DNA of 64,000 nucleotides from Colwellia sp. BRX10-3 (GTDB taxonomy: Bacteria > Pseudomonadota > Gammaproteobacteria > Enterobacterales > Alteromonadaceae), in the NCBI RefSeq assembly GCF_014077505.1, contig NZ_JACGWA010000009.1, positions 62,001-126,000 on the forward strand, written 5' to 3'. Each line of letters opens with the position of its first letter. Position 1 is the first letter of the stretch. The notes beneath the pieces are model-generated. The model was not told the DNA's origin and did no database searches. It worked only from the letters and a program-made list of their open reading frames with translations. This document shows positions 50,247 through 59,600 of this stretch, in pieces. The position numbers and the translations under genes are program-made.

Positions 50247-50597
50247 CTAGAAAAACCAACCTGTCGGATTAGGATGTACCACTCTAGCTTCTAATGATTT
50301 CATCCCTTTAACACATCGAACAATAAGCCAGACAACCCAAAACATAAGGACAAACCAGCCGACTAGAATGAGTGAAAGTATTGAGCCGATAAATAGAAAC
50401 AAAGCGCCTATCCAAAATGTTCTAATTTGAAATTGATAATGTGATTTTAACCAATCAGGTGCATCATCTTTGTTAATATAAGCCATGACAACGCCAACAA
50501 TACCTGTAATACCAAATAAAATGCCAACCATATACAATATGTAGACTATTTTAGCCGTGCCCTCAGTTGCTGGCCCCTCATTTACTATTTCACTCAT
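50247..50597 (-). CDS. DUF4870/COG3671-like membrane protein
   Basis: 116 residues with three hydrophobic segments (about 17-40, 60-80 and 81-96). The pattern YILYMVGILFGITGIVGVVMAYINKDDAPDWLKSHYQFQIRTFWIG is typical of a widespread small inner-membrane family (COG3671/DUF4870-like). Function unknown. A ribosome binding site GGAG precedes the ATG. It may form a pair with DUF3185 gene upstream on the same strand. Confidence 0.82.
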   Translation of the reverse strand: MSEIVNEGPATEGTAKIVYILYMVGILFGITGIVGVVMAYINKDDAPDWLKSHYQFQIRTFWIGALFLFIGSILSLILVGWFVLMFWVVWLIVRCVKGMKSLEARVVHPNPTGWFF

Positions 50598-50682
50598 CTG
50601 TTTTCTCCTTTTGTTATGATGAATTTATTAACATATTCCAATGACATGCGAAGTGAAATTATCTCTTCTGTTAATTCTGAGA

Positions 50683-50719
50683 TTAATGGGTTGATGTAAG
50701 TTCGACAACAACCCATTAA
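50683..50719 (-). terminator. Inverted repeat after the DUF3185 gene
   Basis: 11-bp stem TTAATGGGTTG / CAACCCATTAA with a 15-base loop just after the stop codon. No T run, so termination is weak or the hairpin stabilises the mRNA end. Confidence 0.45.
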
Positions 50720-50722
50720 CTT

Positions 50723-50914
50723 TTACTTTAACCTTGTAATGCCAATTAAAACAGCAACAACACCGCCAACCATTCCGGCCCAAGCTTCAATTGGCGTATC
50801 ACCACTTACAGCACGGGTAACTTGCGACGTAGCTGAATCGTATATATTAAAACCCCATAGTGCTAAAGCAACACCGGCAATGATAAGCACGATACCAATA
50901 ATTTTATTATTCAT
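50723..50914 (-). CDS. DUF3185-family small membrane protein
   Basis: 63 residues with two transmembrane helices (about 4-23 and 43-60). The Gly-rich first helix IIGIVLIIAGVALALWGFN and the linker SQVTRAVSGDTPIEAW are typical of DUF3185. Function unknown. It is divergent from the LysE exporter gene. Confidence 0.8.
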   Translation of the reverse strand: MNNKIIGIVLIIAGVALALWGFNIYDSATSQVTRAVSGDTPIEAWAGMVGGVVAVLIGITRLK

Positions 50915-51327
50915 TTTAACTCCAAAGTTTATAAGATTACACTAGCGTCAACTTGCTACTAACATAAAAAACTAACAGCGTTATTAGAGGGCTTGCTGGT
51001 GTTCACTACCAATCCTAAAGTCAGCCCAATGTATAACCATTTATTTTAATATACAGCGCTTACATAATAGCTTCAATGACTTACTTAGTTTTCATTCAAT
51101 TCTCACTCAATTTTAATTGACTAAAAAAAGCAACAGAACATTCTAACTAGGGTATTATTTGCAGGTAAATTTTAGCAATGTTAATTTAGTTATCAATTTA
51201 TAAAATGTTGCAGACTTTCAGGTTTAGAATTAGTTTGTAAACTACTTTAATAGTACACATTATAAATAACAGGTATCAGGTTGCTTTTTTTGCTTTTACA
51301 TTTTCAGCTACAGTTTAGGAGATACTT
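50915..51327. other. Gene-free divergent promoter region
   Basis: About 413 AT-rich bases between the DUF3185 gene and the LysE-type gene, with no credible frame. GGAG immediately precedes the LysE gene. No clear repeat or operator was found. Confidence 0.4.
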
Positions 51328-51963
51328 ATGGATTTAGTGCAAGGCTTAATTTTAATTACCTCCATCCATTTATTGGCGGCGGCATCTCCAGGGCCTGATT
51401 TTGTTTTAGTATCCCAGCAAACCTTGTCTAACGGTAAGCAAGCAGGGTTTATGGTCAGTATTGGCATTGCTTTGGGCTTGTCGGTTCATATTATTTACTC
51501 AGCCTTGGGCTTAGCTGCCGTTATTGCGAATTCAACAACAGCCTTGTGGTTGATAAAAATTATCGGTGGCTGTTATCTAATTTATTTAGGTATTCATGGC
51601 TTAAGAGCAAAACCTGTGCACCCGGCTAGTAATATAATCAAACAAAAAGCGATTACAAAACATTCAAACTTAAAAGCTATCGCAAAAGGGTTTTTATGCA
51701 ATGCTTTAAACCCAAAAGCGCCAATCTATTTTGTGGCGCTGTTTACCGTGGTTTTATCGCCAAATTTACCACTATTGCATTTGGTTATCTACGGTGTTTG
51801 GATGATGATATTGCAGCTACTTTGGTTTTCTACTGTCGTGGTTTTGCTTTCTCGCCCCAGTGTTAATAAAAAATTTCAACGCTTAGGTCATTGGATCGAT
51901 CGTGTGTTGGGTGGCGCTATGATTTTAATGGGCTTAAAAGTACTAACGAGCAAAATAAACTAG
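51328..51963 (+). CDS. LysE-family translocator
   Basis: Inner-membrane exporter of the LysE/RhtB family, 211 residues, six predicted helices. The N-terminus (AAASPGPDFVLVSQQTLSNGKQAGF, about 17-41) carries the PGPxxxxV signature. CNALNPKAPIYFVALF in the middle is also typical. Members export amino acids or homoserine lactone-like compounds; the substrate is unknown here. TTTAGGAG precedes the ATG. Confidence 0.92.
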   Translation: MDLVQGLILITSIHLLAAASPGPDFVLVSQQTLSNGKQAGFMVSIGIALGLSVHIIYSALGLAAVIANSTTALWLIKIIGGCYLIYLGIHGLRAKPVHPASNIIKQKAITKHSNLKAIAKGFLCNALNPKAPIYFVALFTVVLSPNLPLLHLVIYGVWMMILQLLWFSTVVVLLSRPSVNKKFQRLGHWIDRVLGGAMILMGLKVLTSKIN

Positions 51964-51972
51964 GTTATTTTT

Positions 51973-52290
51973 ATGACAAATTCACATGTTAAACAATATA
52001 ACGACTTTAAGTCGTTCTATCCTTTTTATTTAAGCCAGCATAAAAATATTATCTGCAGAAGGCTGCATTTTATAGGCTCTAGTTTGATTATCATAACGCT
52101 AGCCTATATTTTGATAAACTCTGCCTGGACTTTACTTTGGGCATTGCCTTTGTTCGGTTATGGTTTTGCTTGGCTTGGTCATTTTTTCTTTGAGAAGAAT
52201 AGACCCGCTACTTTTACTTATCCTTGGTATAGCCTGCTTGGCGACTGGGTTATGTATAAAGACATGATAATGGGTAAGCTTAAGTTCTAA
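51973..52290 (+). CDS. Mpo1/DUF962-family membrane protein
   Basis: 105 residues. FKSFYPFYLSQHKNIICRRLHFIGS (about 13-37), WLGHFFFEKNRPATFTYPWYS and the end GDWVMYKDMI match DUF962, the family of yeast Mpo1, a 2-hydroxy fatty acid dioxygenase. The His residues of HKN and of GHFFFEKNRP are likely iron ligands. Two hydrophobic helices. It follows the LysE gene by nine bases. Substrate is inferred from the family. Confidence 0.85.
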   Translation: MTNSHVKQYNDFKSFYPFYLSQHKNIICRRLHFIGSSLIIITLAYILINSAWTLLWALPLFGYGFAWLGHFFFEKNRPATFTYPWYSLLGDWVMYKDMIMGKLKF

Positions 52291-52352
52291 TACTATTGCT
52301 AGCTTCAGTTTGATGCACAAGTATATTAATATTTAGTCAAAGGATAACCAAA

Positions 52353-52928
52353 ATCACCACTTATATTTCATTACTGCGCGGCATTAATGTCGCAGGCCAA
52401 AAGATAATAAAAATGGCAGATTTGAAAATGCTATATCAACAATTATCGTTTGAAAATATTCAAAGCTATATTCAAAGTGGCAATGTAATCTTTAATAGTC
52501 ATGATAATGAGGTAAGTGATTGCTCACAACTCGCTAAAAAAATAAACCAAGCGATTTTTGCACATTATAAATTTGAGGTACCGGTATTTGTCATAACACC
52601 TATTGATTTACAAAACGCTCGTGCAAATTTGCCCTTTGATAATATTGACGTTGCCACAGATGGTAGCAAAATATTACTTTGCTTTTTATCTGATTTTCCA
52701 AACAACACAATCTCGAATAACCCGATAGCATTATTAACACCTTACCTTAAAAAAAATGAACACTTGCACATTATTGGCAAGGTGCTTTATTTACATTGTG
52801 AGGATGGTTATGGTCGCTCTAAATTAACCCATAGTAATATTGAGAAAAAATTAAAAGTAAATGCTACATCCCGTAACTTAAAAACTGTCGATAAGCTTAT
52901 TGCCCTTGCAGCAAAAAATATCAGCTAA
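52353..52928 (+). CDS. DUF1697 protein, apparently with a non-standard ATC start
   Basis: Family similarity begins at TTYISLLRGINVAGQKIIKM, the usual DUF1697 N-terminus, and continues through ENIQSYIQSGNVIF. But the frame has no ATG, GTG or TTG between the preceding stop (52311) and the ATG at 52413. AAAGGA lies 8-9 bases before an ATC at 52353, where family proteins have their start. Either ATC is used, as AUU is for infC, or the gene has lost its start codon and uses the ATG at 52413, removing about 20 conserved residues. Function of the family is unknown. Confidence 0.75.
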   Translation: MTTYISLLRGINVAGQKIIKMADLKMLYQQLSFENIQSYIQSGNVIFNSHDNEVSDCSQLAKKINQAIFAHYKFEVPVFVITPIDLQNARANLPFDNIDVATDGSKILLCFLSDFPNNTISNNPIALLTPYLKKNEHLHIIGKVLYLHCEDGYGRSKLTHSNIEKKLKVNATSRNLKTVDKLIALAAKNIS

Positions 52929-53131
52929 GCACCTAGTCCTTATAAAGTATCCCTTTAAACTTGCCTTTAAAAACACAACTACGGCATTCAGAGGCATTCA
53001 GAATTCACATCTAAAATATCAGTAACCCAGCATAGCTTAACTCTGAAAATGATTAACGCCCTCCTAATAGTAGCTTAACCATCAAAGCTATAATCATTAC
53101 CTCCATAGTTATGACCTAAGTAAAATTTACC

Positions 53132-53224
53132 TTACATGGTGTAAAAAATATTTGACTTGGCAACTCTGTTCAACTAAAGTCAAAATATCATTACATCATG
53201 TCAAATATTTTATACATCGATGTA
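53132..53224 (+). promoter_or_regulatory. Repeated TACAT-N2-TGTA operator cluster
   Basis: Three related palindromes precede the membrane protein/XRE pair: TTACATGGTGTAA (53132-53144), TTACATCATGTCA (53191-53203) and TACATCGATGTA (53213-53224), the last two 21 bases apart. A longer inverted repeat, GTGTAAAAAATATTTGAC (53139-53156) against GTCAAATATTTTATACA (53200-53216), spans the first two. The gene-free spacer is 52929-53287. The XRE protein downstream is the likely binder. Confidence 0.5.
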
Positions 53225-53287
53225 AATACATTTCTGCATTGATGCTAACCAATAATTTATGAGTCTGAGTAAACTTAAGGAATAACT

Positions 53288-53746
53288 ATGTCATACAAAG
53301 AACGCAGTATTTGGGTTTCATTAGCCATTACGATATATATTTGGTTTAATTATTTTTCAACGCTTTATAGATCAGCGCAACAAGAAATTTTAACAACAAG
53401 TATTATGCAATCAGCCCTGCTAACAGTAGTCATAATGACTATTGTTTTAGAAATTTTTCATCACATTGTTATCGCGATAATTGATAATAAAAATGCTAAC
53501 TATGATGAAGATGAGCGAGATAAACAAATTGCGCTTTTAGGTACTCAAAACGCTTATTACATTTTAAGCTTTACGACGATTGCAGCGGTACTGCATTTAC
53601 TCTTCCCTTTTATGAGTCAGCGGTTAGAGTCTTTGCTTAATTTGCCTAATGAATATGTCATCATAAATATTATTATTTTTGGTGCTCTAGTTGCTGAGAT
53701 TGTTAAGTTTGCAACGCAAGTATTTTATTATCGCAGAGGCTTTTAA
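53288..53746 (+). CDS. Four-helix membrane protein paired with an XRE regulator
   Basis: 152 residues with hydrophobic segments at about 9-27, 40-68, 90-109 and 122-143. A charged loop (NKNANYDEDERDKQIALLG, about 67-85) between helices 2 and 3 resembles DUF2178-like proteins. AAGGA lies 7 bases before the ATG. The next gene starts two bases after the stop, so the pair is one unit. Such membrane protein/regulator pairs are common, and the function is unknown. Confidence 0.75.
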   Translation: MSYKERSIWVSLAITIYIWFNYFSTLYRSAQQEILTTSIMQSALLTVVIMTIVLEIFHHIVIAIIDNKNANYDEDERDKQIALLGTQNAYYILSFTTIAAVLHLLFPFMSQRLESLLNLPNEYVIINIIIFGALVAEIVKFATQVFYYRRGF

Positions 53747-53747
53747 T

Positions 53748-53954
53748 GTGTCAAAAAAAATAACTAATAATATTCGACGACTGCGCTTTGATAATGATGA
53801 AATGACACAACAAATGTTGGCTGACGAGGTTGGAGTGTCGCGACAAACGATTGTCGCGATTGAAAAAGACAAATACTCACCGTCTTTAGAGGTCGCATTT
53901 AAAATTGCTGAATATTTCAATGTACCTTTGAATGTGATTTTTCAGTATAAATAA
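53748..53954 (+). CDS. Small XRE-family transcriptional regulator
   Basis: 68 residues, nearly all one helix-turn-helix domain (QQMLADEVGVSRQTIVAIEKDKYSPSLEVAFKIAEYFNVPL). The start is GTG at 53748, two bases after the upstream stop codon; the frame extends upstream inside that gene but the family begins here. It probably represses its own operon at the palindromes upstream. Confidence 0.88.
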   Translation: MSKKITNNIRRLRFDNDEMTQQMLADEVGVSRQTIVAIEKDKYSPSLEVAFKIAEYFNVPLNVIFQYK

Positions 53955-53980
53955 TATAACTTAAATGCAGTAATAGGTAG

Positions 53981-56899
53981 TTACCACAATACCTGATCTA
54001 TCTCATTCAACAACTTTTGGGTGTGATCATGAACGCTAGCACTCTGGTTGCTTTTAATCACTGTTTCTAGCTGAATAGCATGTTTAGATAAATCGGCGAA
54101 ACCAAACATTTGCGCGGCACCCGCGATACGATGCGATAGTTTAGCAAGTTTGTCGAAGTCTTCATTATTAATGTGTAGCACCAAATCTTGTTGCTCTAAC
54201 ACCAAGTTAGATTTAAATTCTTGCACTAAATCTGACATATCAACGTTGTTAAAGTTTTCATTAGCCTTTTCTTGCGAAATACTACCGTCATAATATTTAA
54301 CGATAGTAGGAATAAAAATACTTCGTTCAATCGGTTTAGATAAATGACCATTAAAGCCCAAGGATATATAATGGGCTATTTCATGCGACATTGCGTTTGC
54401 AGTTAGCGCTAGAATAGGTGTAGTACAGCCTTTTTGTCGTAATATTTTAAACGCTTCAATACCGTCCATTTCAGGCATTTGAATATCCATCAATATTATT
54501 GTGGGTTTGTGTTGTTCAAATAAGGCCAAAGTTTCATAACCATTACGTGCGGTGATAACCTCCAAGCCCAGTGATGCCAATAACCGAGCAATTAGCCGTC
54601 GATTATCGTTATGATCATCAGCAAGTAAAATTTTGCCCTGCAACTGTTGGTGTTCATCGTTATTATCAACCTCGATAGTCGATATTATACTTTCACTGCT
54701 CTGCTCACTTTCACTGGCTTTACAGGGTAAACTAAAGACAAAAACACTGCCTTGGTTTAGCTCACTTTCAACTTCAATTTTACCACCCATAATTTTAGCT
54801 AACTGATCTGATAAACATAGGCCTAAGCCTGTACCACCAAAGCGCCGGTTAATGCTGCTATCTCCTTGGGTGAAGCTTTCAAATAAATTTTGTAATTGCG
54901 AACTGCTCATACCAATACCACTGTCGGTAATTTTAAACATCAGGTTATTTTCACTTTGACTGATATTGAGTTCTACATGTCCTTTGGGTGTAAATTTAAT
55001 GGCGTTAGAGCATAAATTAATTAAAATTTGCTTAACACGAATACCATCAATATCAATTAAAAATGGCTTTGATAAACAATGATTTATTTCAAAAGTTAAG
55101 CCTTTTGACCTAGCAAGTAAACTAAACATATTAGCAAGTTCTTGCAGCATGTCGTGTAAGTTGTGTGTTTGTATTTCAAGTTCTATTTTATTCGCTTCAA
55201 TTTTACTTAAATCGAGAATGTTATTGGTAAGCTCTAATAAATGTAAGCTGTTACCAAGGATAATCTTTACTTCTTTAGCGATAAATTCATCATCAACATC
55301 ACCACTAATTATGGCTTCAGCTTGACCAATAACAGTGGTTAATGGTGTTCTAATTTCATGACTCATATTGGCTAAAAATTGACTTTTAATATTATTAGCA
55401 CTTTGTAACTCTTGCATTAAATATTCGAGTTCGGTGGTTCTTTGTTTTACTTTTATCTCAAGTGCTTGCTTTGAGCGCCGCTCAATTTCTCGACGTGTAA
55501 TTAAAAAACCTATAAGTAAGGCAGCGAAAACCACAATGATAATAAAAAAACGCTCTTGTGAAGAACGTTCCATTTCTAGTTCTTGTAAACGCTTTTGCTG
55601 TTTTAACTGTTCAACTTGTTGTTTGAGTTGATCAGAATTAAACACCGCTAACTTAGAATTAAGTTCATTATTAACCCACTCATACTGTGTTTGCAAAAAA
55701 TCGCGCTGGCTTTTAACTGCCTTAAAAGACTGATGTTGTGCAGCATATATAAGTGAGCGCAGTGAAAGGTTCTTTCTTATTTGCTCCTTATATTGCATTT
55801 TATGCGCCATTTCATTGGATTGCTCGACATAGCTCAAAGCTAAATCATACTTTCCTTGATAAAAATATGCATTAGCTAAACTAAATAATGCGCCGGAATA
55901 AGCATTGTCATTTCCATACTTAGCGCTTAAACGAATACACTCCTGCGCAAACGCTATGGCTTGGTCAATATTACCAAGATTATTATTAAGCTCGGCCAAG
56001 TTTTGTAAGGTAGTAGCAGCCCAGTAACCATTATTGTTGATACGATGATAATCGAGGGCCTTTGTCAGGTAGTATTCAGCCTTTTGATAGTCACCTGCAT
56101 ACATATAGGAGGTGCCTAAGCCACCTTCAGCCTCAGCAAGTCCTTGCTGATCGATGATTTCTAAACGACTTTCTATTACCTCAAGAAATAAAGAAATGGC
56201 AGTATCGTAGCGCTTTAGCTGTAAATGAAAAGCGGCAATATTGTATTTAACGTCAATTTTATCCGCTTCACTACCAAACTTTTGATATATCTTTTCCGCT
56301 TGTTGGTAGCTTAACAACGCATTTTCTAGCTCGCCTGTAAACGCATGTACTAGGGCGATATTGTTGTACAAATTTGCTTGGGTGATAGATTCATCAAGCG
56401 TGAGGTAATAATTGAGCGACTGCTGATACGAGTGCAAAGACAATCTATTTTGGCCCTTTAAATAGGCATAAATCCCGACCCTTTTATAAGCATCGGCTTC
56501 TAATTGCGTAAACTCAAATTTATTAGCAAGCTGTTGTTCTTCCTGTGCTACTTCAATAGCATTATCAAGTAGGCCTAATTGATGAAAAACCCTACTTTTA
56601 CTGGCTAAAACAGAGAGTTTATCTAACGTTGATAAACTGTTGTCTTTACTGAGCTCAGTGATTAAAACTAAGGCTTGGGTTTGATCTGCCATCGCTTCGA
56701 TTGCGGAGAGTTTTTGACCGAAATTTTTACCTAAAAATTGAAGTGAGTTCTGATTTTGACTTTGTGCTGTAAAACTGGGGCACAAAGTTGAGAATAAAAA
56801 AAATACGGATAATAACAATGTTCTATTGTAAACCGCCATCCATGACACCTTAAAATACGCGTTATTTTTGCTATCAAGTGAATTATTTTTTTGACTCAT
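53981..56899 (-). CDS. Hybrid sensor histidine kinase with periplasmic TPR sensor
   Basis: 972 residues: an N-terminal signal or anchor (about 24-45), TPR repeats (about 60-400), a Gln-rich coiled coil (about 420-450), one helix (451-468), HisKA with His514 (MSHEIRTP), HATPase (about 615-728, with GIGM and GTGLGL), a receiver with Asp805 (MDIQMPEMDG) and a C-terminal HPt with His923 (SHRIAGAAQMFG). A full His-Asp-His relay needs an outside regulator, and none is adjacent. The signal sensed by the TPR part is unknown. Confidence 0.93.
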   Translation of the reverse strand: MSQKNNSLDSKNNAYFKVSWMAVYNRTLLLSVFFLFSTLCPSFTAQSQNQNSLQFLGKNFGQKLSAIEAMADQTQALVLITELSKDNSLSTLDKLSVLASKSRVFHQLGLLDNAIEVAQEEQQLANKFEFTQLEADAYKRVGIYAYLKGQNRLSLHSYQQSLNYYLTLDESITQANLYNNIALVHAFTGELENALLSYQQAEKIYQKFGSEADKIDVKYNIAAFHLQLKRYDTAISLFLEVIESRLEIIDQQGLAEAEGGLGTSYMYAGDYQKAEYYLTKALDYHRINNNGYWAATTLQNLAELNNNLGNIDQAIAFAQECIRLSAKYGNDNAYSGALFSLANAYFYQGKYDLALSYVEQSNEMAHKMQYKEQIRKNLSLRSLIYAAQHQSFKAVKSQRDFLQTQYEWVNNELNSKLAVFNSDQLKQQVEQLKQQKRLQELEMERSSQERFFIIIVVFAALLIGFLITRREIERRSKQALEIKVKQRTTELEYLMQELQSANNIKSQFLANMSHEIRTPLTTVIGQAEAIISGDVDDEFIAKEVKIILGNSLHLLELTNNILDLSKIEANKIELEIQTHNLHDMLQELANMFSLLARSKGLTFEINHCLSKPFLIDIDGIRVKQILINLCSNAIKFTPKGHVELNISQSENNLMFKITDSGIGMSSSQLQNLFESFTQGDSSINRRFGGTGLGLCLSDQLAKIMGGKIEVESELNQGSVFVFSLPCKASESEQSSESIISTIEVDNNDEHQQLQGKILLADDHNDNRRLIARLLASLGLEVITARNGYETLALFEQHKPTIILMDIQMPEMDGIEAFKILRQKGCTTPILALTANAMSHEIAHYISLGFNGHLSKPIERSIFIPTIVKYYDGSISQEKANENFNNVDMSDLVQEFKSNLVLEQQDLVLHINNEDFDKLAKLSHRIAGAAQMFGFADLSKHAIQLETVIKSNQSASVHDHTQKLLNEIDQVLW

Positions 56900-57154
56900 T
56901 TAACTATAATCTATTATTTCAATTGATAAAAATATTATGTAGTCGTTAGTTATAGCATTTTGCTATTCTACTAACAACGTTCAGGGCAATTGATTTTTAT
57001 ATTGCCATGCATCAACACTGCGGTAAGGTAATCCAGCATTTATTTTTTACATAAATAGTTACTAAAATTTCACTAAAAACTTAGCTAAACTCACTACAAA
57101 AAGTTTATAATTCGGCTCAAATATATTTACAACCCATGATTTAAGTTATCCCCA

Positions 57155-57952
57155 ATGTACCAGAACACAAAAGCTGCCTTTACCAAGTTAAAAAACAACA
57201 AGTTTTTCGAATTAAGTGTCATATGTGTCATTATCATTTCTGCACTTGAAATTGGCGCTAAGACATTTACTTTGTCTAATACCGCTATTTCCATTACCTC
57301 TGTACTGGACACCTTTATTACGGTTTTTTTCTTATTTGAAATTTTGTTACGGTTTCTAACAGAAGAAAACAAAAAACACTTTTTTAAATCAGCTTGGAAT
57401 GTTTTCGATACTCTAGTAGTTGCTATAAGCCTTATCCCAATAAATGACTCTGAAATGGCTTTACTCGCTAGGTTAGTGAGGGTTTTTCGTGTTTTAAGAA
57501 TGGTGTCTGTGGTGCCTGAACTTAGAATCCTGATTAACTCATTGATAAAGGCCTTACCTCAATTAGGTTATGTCGTATTGTTAATGTTTATAATTTTTTA
57601 TATCTATGCAGCTGTTGGTAGTTTTTTGTTTAATACCATCAACCCGGTATTATGGGGTGATATAGCCATATCAATGCTAACGCTTTTTAGGGTAATGACC
57701 TTCGAAGATTGGACCGATATTCAATACGAGACTATGGAGGTTTATCCTTATAGCTGGATTTATTACATGACCTTTATCTTCTTTACCGCATTCGCATTTC
57801 TTAATATGGTGATTGGCATTGTTGTTAATGTAATGGAAGAAGAACACTCAAAAGAAAAAAATAAAAATGAGCCAAGTTTAAGTGAATTAAAACAAGAAAT
57901 AACCGCATTGAAAACGCTTATTTTAAAACTTGATGATAAAAATAATAATTAG
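57155..57952 (+). CDS. Bacterial voltage-gated cation channel (NaChBac family)
   Basis: Six-helix channel subunit of 265 residues acting as a tetramer. The voltage sensor S4 is RLVRVFRVLRMV (about 106-117). The pore selectivity sequence is TFEDWTD (182-188), where NavAb-type channels have TLESWS and engineered Ca-selective CavAb has TLDDWSD. S6 is AFLNMVIGIVVNVM, and a coiled coil follows (about 240-260). The two extra Asp residues suggest Ca or mixed permeability; this is inferred. It lies alone between the kinase gene and gabD. Confidence 0.92.
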   Translation: MYQNTKAAFTKLKNNKFFELSVICVIIISALEIGAKTFTLSNTAISITSVLDTFITVFFLFEILLRFLTEENKKHFFKSAWNVFDTLVVAISLIPINDSEMALLARLVRVFRVLRMVSVVPELRILINSLIKALPQLGYVVLLMFIIFYIYAAVGSFLFNTINPVLWGDIAISMLTLFRVMTFEDWTDIQYETMEVYPYSWIYYMTFIFFTAFAFLNMVIGIVVNVMEEEHSKEKNKNEPSLSELKQEITALKTLILKLDDKNNN

Positions 57953-58039
57953 AGATAAATGGTGCTTTGATAAAGTGTTTATTCAACTCAAACTGTTACC
58001 GTTAACAATATATCGCCAAAATTTTTAATTCAACAACTG

Positions 58040-58076
58040 AAAAATCCGGTATTACTTTACGTAACACCGGATTTTT
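58040..58076. terminator. Bidirectional terminator between the channel gene and gabD
   Basis: Stem AAAAATCCGGT / ACCGGATTTTT, continuing after a mismatch as TTAC / GTAA. A run at one end and T run at the other. Confidence 0.85.
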
Positions 58077-58127
58077 AAATATGATACATGATCTATTAGA
58101 ACAAATTAAAATATGATCCCTTTAGGA

Positions 58128-59600
58128 TTATTTATCTAAGCCGCCCATGCATAAATATTTAATTTCTAAATAATCATCTAGGCCATATTTAGAACCTTCT
58201 CGGCCACTGCCTGATTGCTTAATACCACCAAATGGCGCAGCAGCATTAGAAATAATGCCTTCGTTAATACCAACCATACCAAATTCAAGCCCTTCCGCTA
58301 CACGCCAAATTCTACCAATATCTCTGGCGTAGAAATAAGAGGCTAGGCCAAATTCGGTATCATTTGCCATGGCAATAACTTCTGCTTCTGTATCGAATGA
58401 AATAATTGGCGAAACGGGACCAAATATTTCATTTTTAGCGACTGGCATATCATTCGTTACATTAGTTAAAATTGTTGGCTGATAAAAGTTTTCGCCTGCG
58501 GGGTGTTTTTTACCACCCAAGATAATCTTAGCGCCAGCCGCAACCGATTCTTTTACTAACTTGTCAACATCACTAACCGCAGTACTTGAAATCATAGGAC
58601 CTATGATAATTCCGTCATCTAAACCATTGCCTATCGCTAATTTTTCAACAGCAGTAGTAAATTTTTCTGTAAATTGCTCAAGCACTTCTTTTTGAACAAA
58701 AATACGATTAGTGCACACACAGGTTTGACCTGCATTACGGTATTTGGATGCCAATGCACCTTGAACAGCAGCATCAACATCTGCATCTGCAAAGACAATA
58801 AAGGGTGCGTTGCCGCCTAATTCCATTGACACTTTTTTCACTGTGGTGGCACATTGTGTGAGTAAAGTTTTTCCTACTGGCGTTGAACCAGTAAAGGTAA
58901 ATTTAGCAACATCAGGATGCTGAGTTAACACTTTGCCCATGCCACGAGAATCGTCTCCCACAACAACATTAAATACGCCAGCAGGAATTCCAGCACGCTC
59001 GGCTAGTTCGGCCATAGCCAAAGCTGAAAGTGGTGTTTGTGTTGCAGGACGTACAACAAAGGTACACCCAGCCGCTAATGCTGCCGCTGCTTTTCTTGAG
59101 ATCATAGCATTGGGAAAGTTCCATGGTGTGATCGAGGCAACCACACCAACCGGCTGTTTAATCACAATAATACGTTTATCACCTGATGGGCCTGGAATTG
59201 TATCACCGTAAACCCGCTTACCTTCTTCGGCAAACCATTCAATAAATGCGGCTCCGTAAGCTACTTCCCCTTTGGCTTCGGCAACTGGTTTGCCTTGCTC
59301 TAAGGTTAATATACGGCCAAGATCATCTTGATGTTGCATGATCAAGTTAAACCAATTACGCATCACCTCTGCACGGTCATTTGCTGATTTAGCCGACCAC
59401 ATCTTTAATGCAGCTTTGGCGGCATCTACTGCTAATTCTGTTTCAGCTACACCTGCATTACTTATTTTTGCTATTTCACTGCCATCAGCCGGATTAGTAA
59501 CACTGATATCAGATTCACTTCGATGCCAGTTACCATTAATATATGAAGAATTTTTAACTAACTGACTATCTTGTAAACCCAGATCTGATTGATTTTGCAT
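58128..59600 (-). CDS. gabD: NAD(P)-dependent succinate-semialdehyde dehydrogenase
   Basis: Aldehyde dehydrogenase of the GabD group, 490 residues from the ATG at 59600, chosen for GGAG 6 bases upstream; eleven codons of frame lie before it. Catalytic Glu is in ELGGNAPFIVF (about 260) and the nucleophile Cys in GQTCVCTNRI (about 294). The pair CxC at the active site is as in E. coli GabD. The reaction is succinate semialdehyde to succinate, the last step of GABA breakdown. No gabT adjoins it, so another aldehyde could be the substrate. Confidence 0.9.
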   Translation of the reverse strand: MQNQSDLGLQDSQLVKNSSYINGNWHRSESDISVTNPADGSEIAKISNAGVAETELAVDAAKAALKMWSAKSANDRAEVMRNWFNLIMQHQDDLGRILTLEQGKPVAEAKGEVAYGAAFIEWFAEEGKRVYGDTIPGPSGDKRIIVIKQPVGVVASITPWNFPNAMISRKAAAALAAGCTFVVRPATQTPLSALAMAELAERAGIPAGVFNVVVGDDSRGMGKVLTQHPDVAKFTFTGSTPVGKTLLTQCATTVKKVSMELGGNAPFIVFADADVDAAVQGALASKYRNAGQTCVCTNRIFVQKEVLEQFTEKFTTAVEKLAIGNGLDDGIIIGPMISSTAVSDVDKLVKESVAAGAKIILGGKKHPAGENFYQPTILTNVTNDMPVAKNEIFGPVSPIISFDTEAEVIAMANDTEFGLASYFYARDIGRIWRVAEGLEFGMVGINEGIISNAAAPFGGIKQSGSGREGSKYGLDDYLEIKYLCMGGLDK

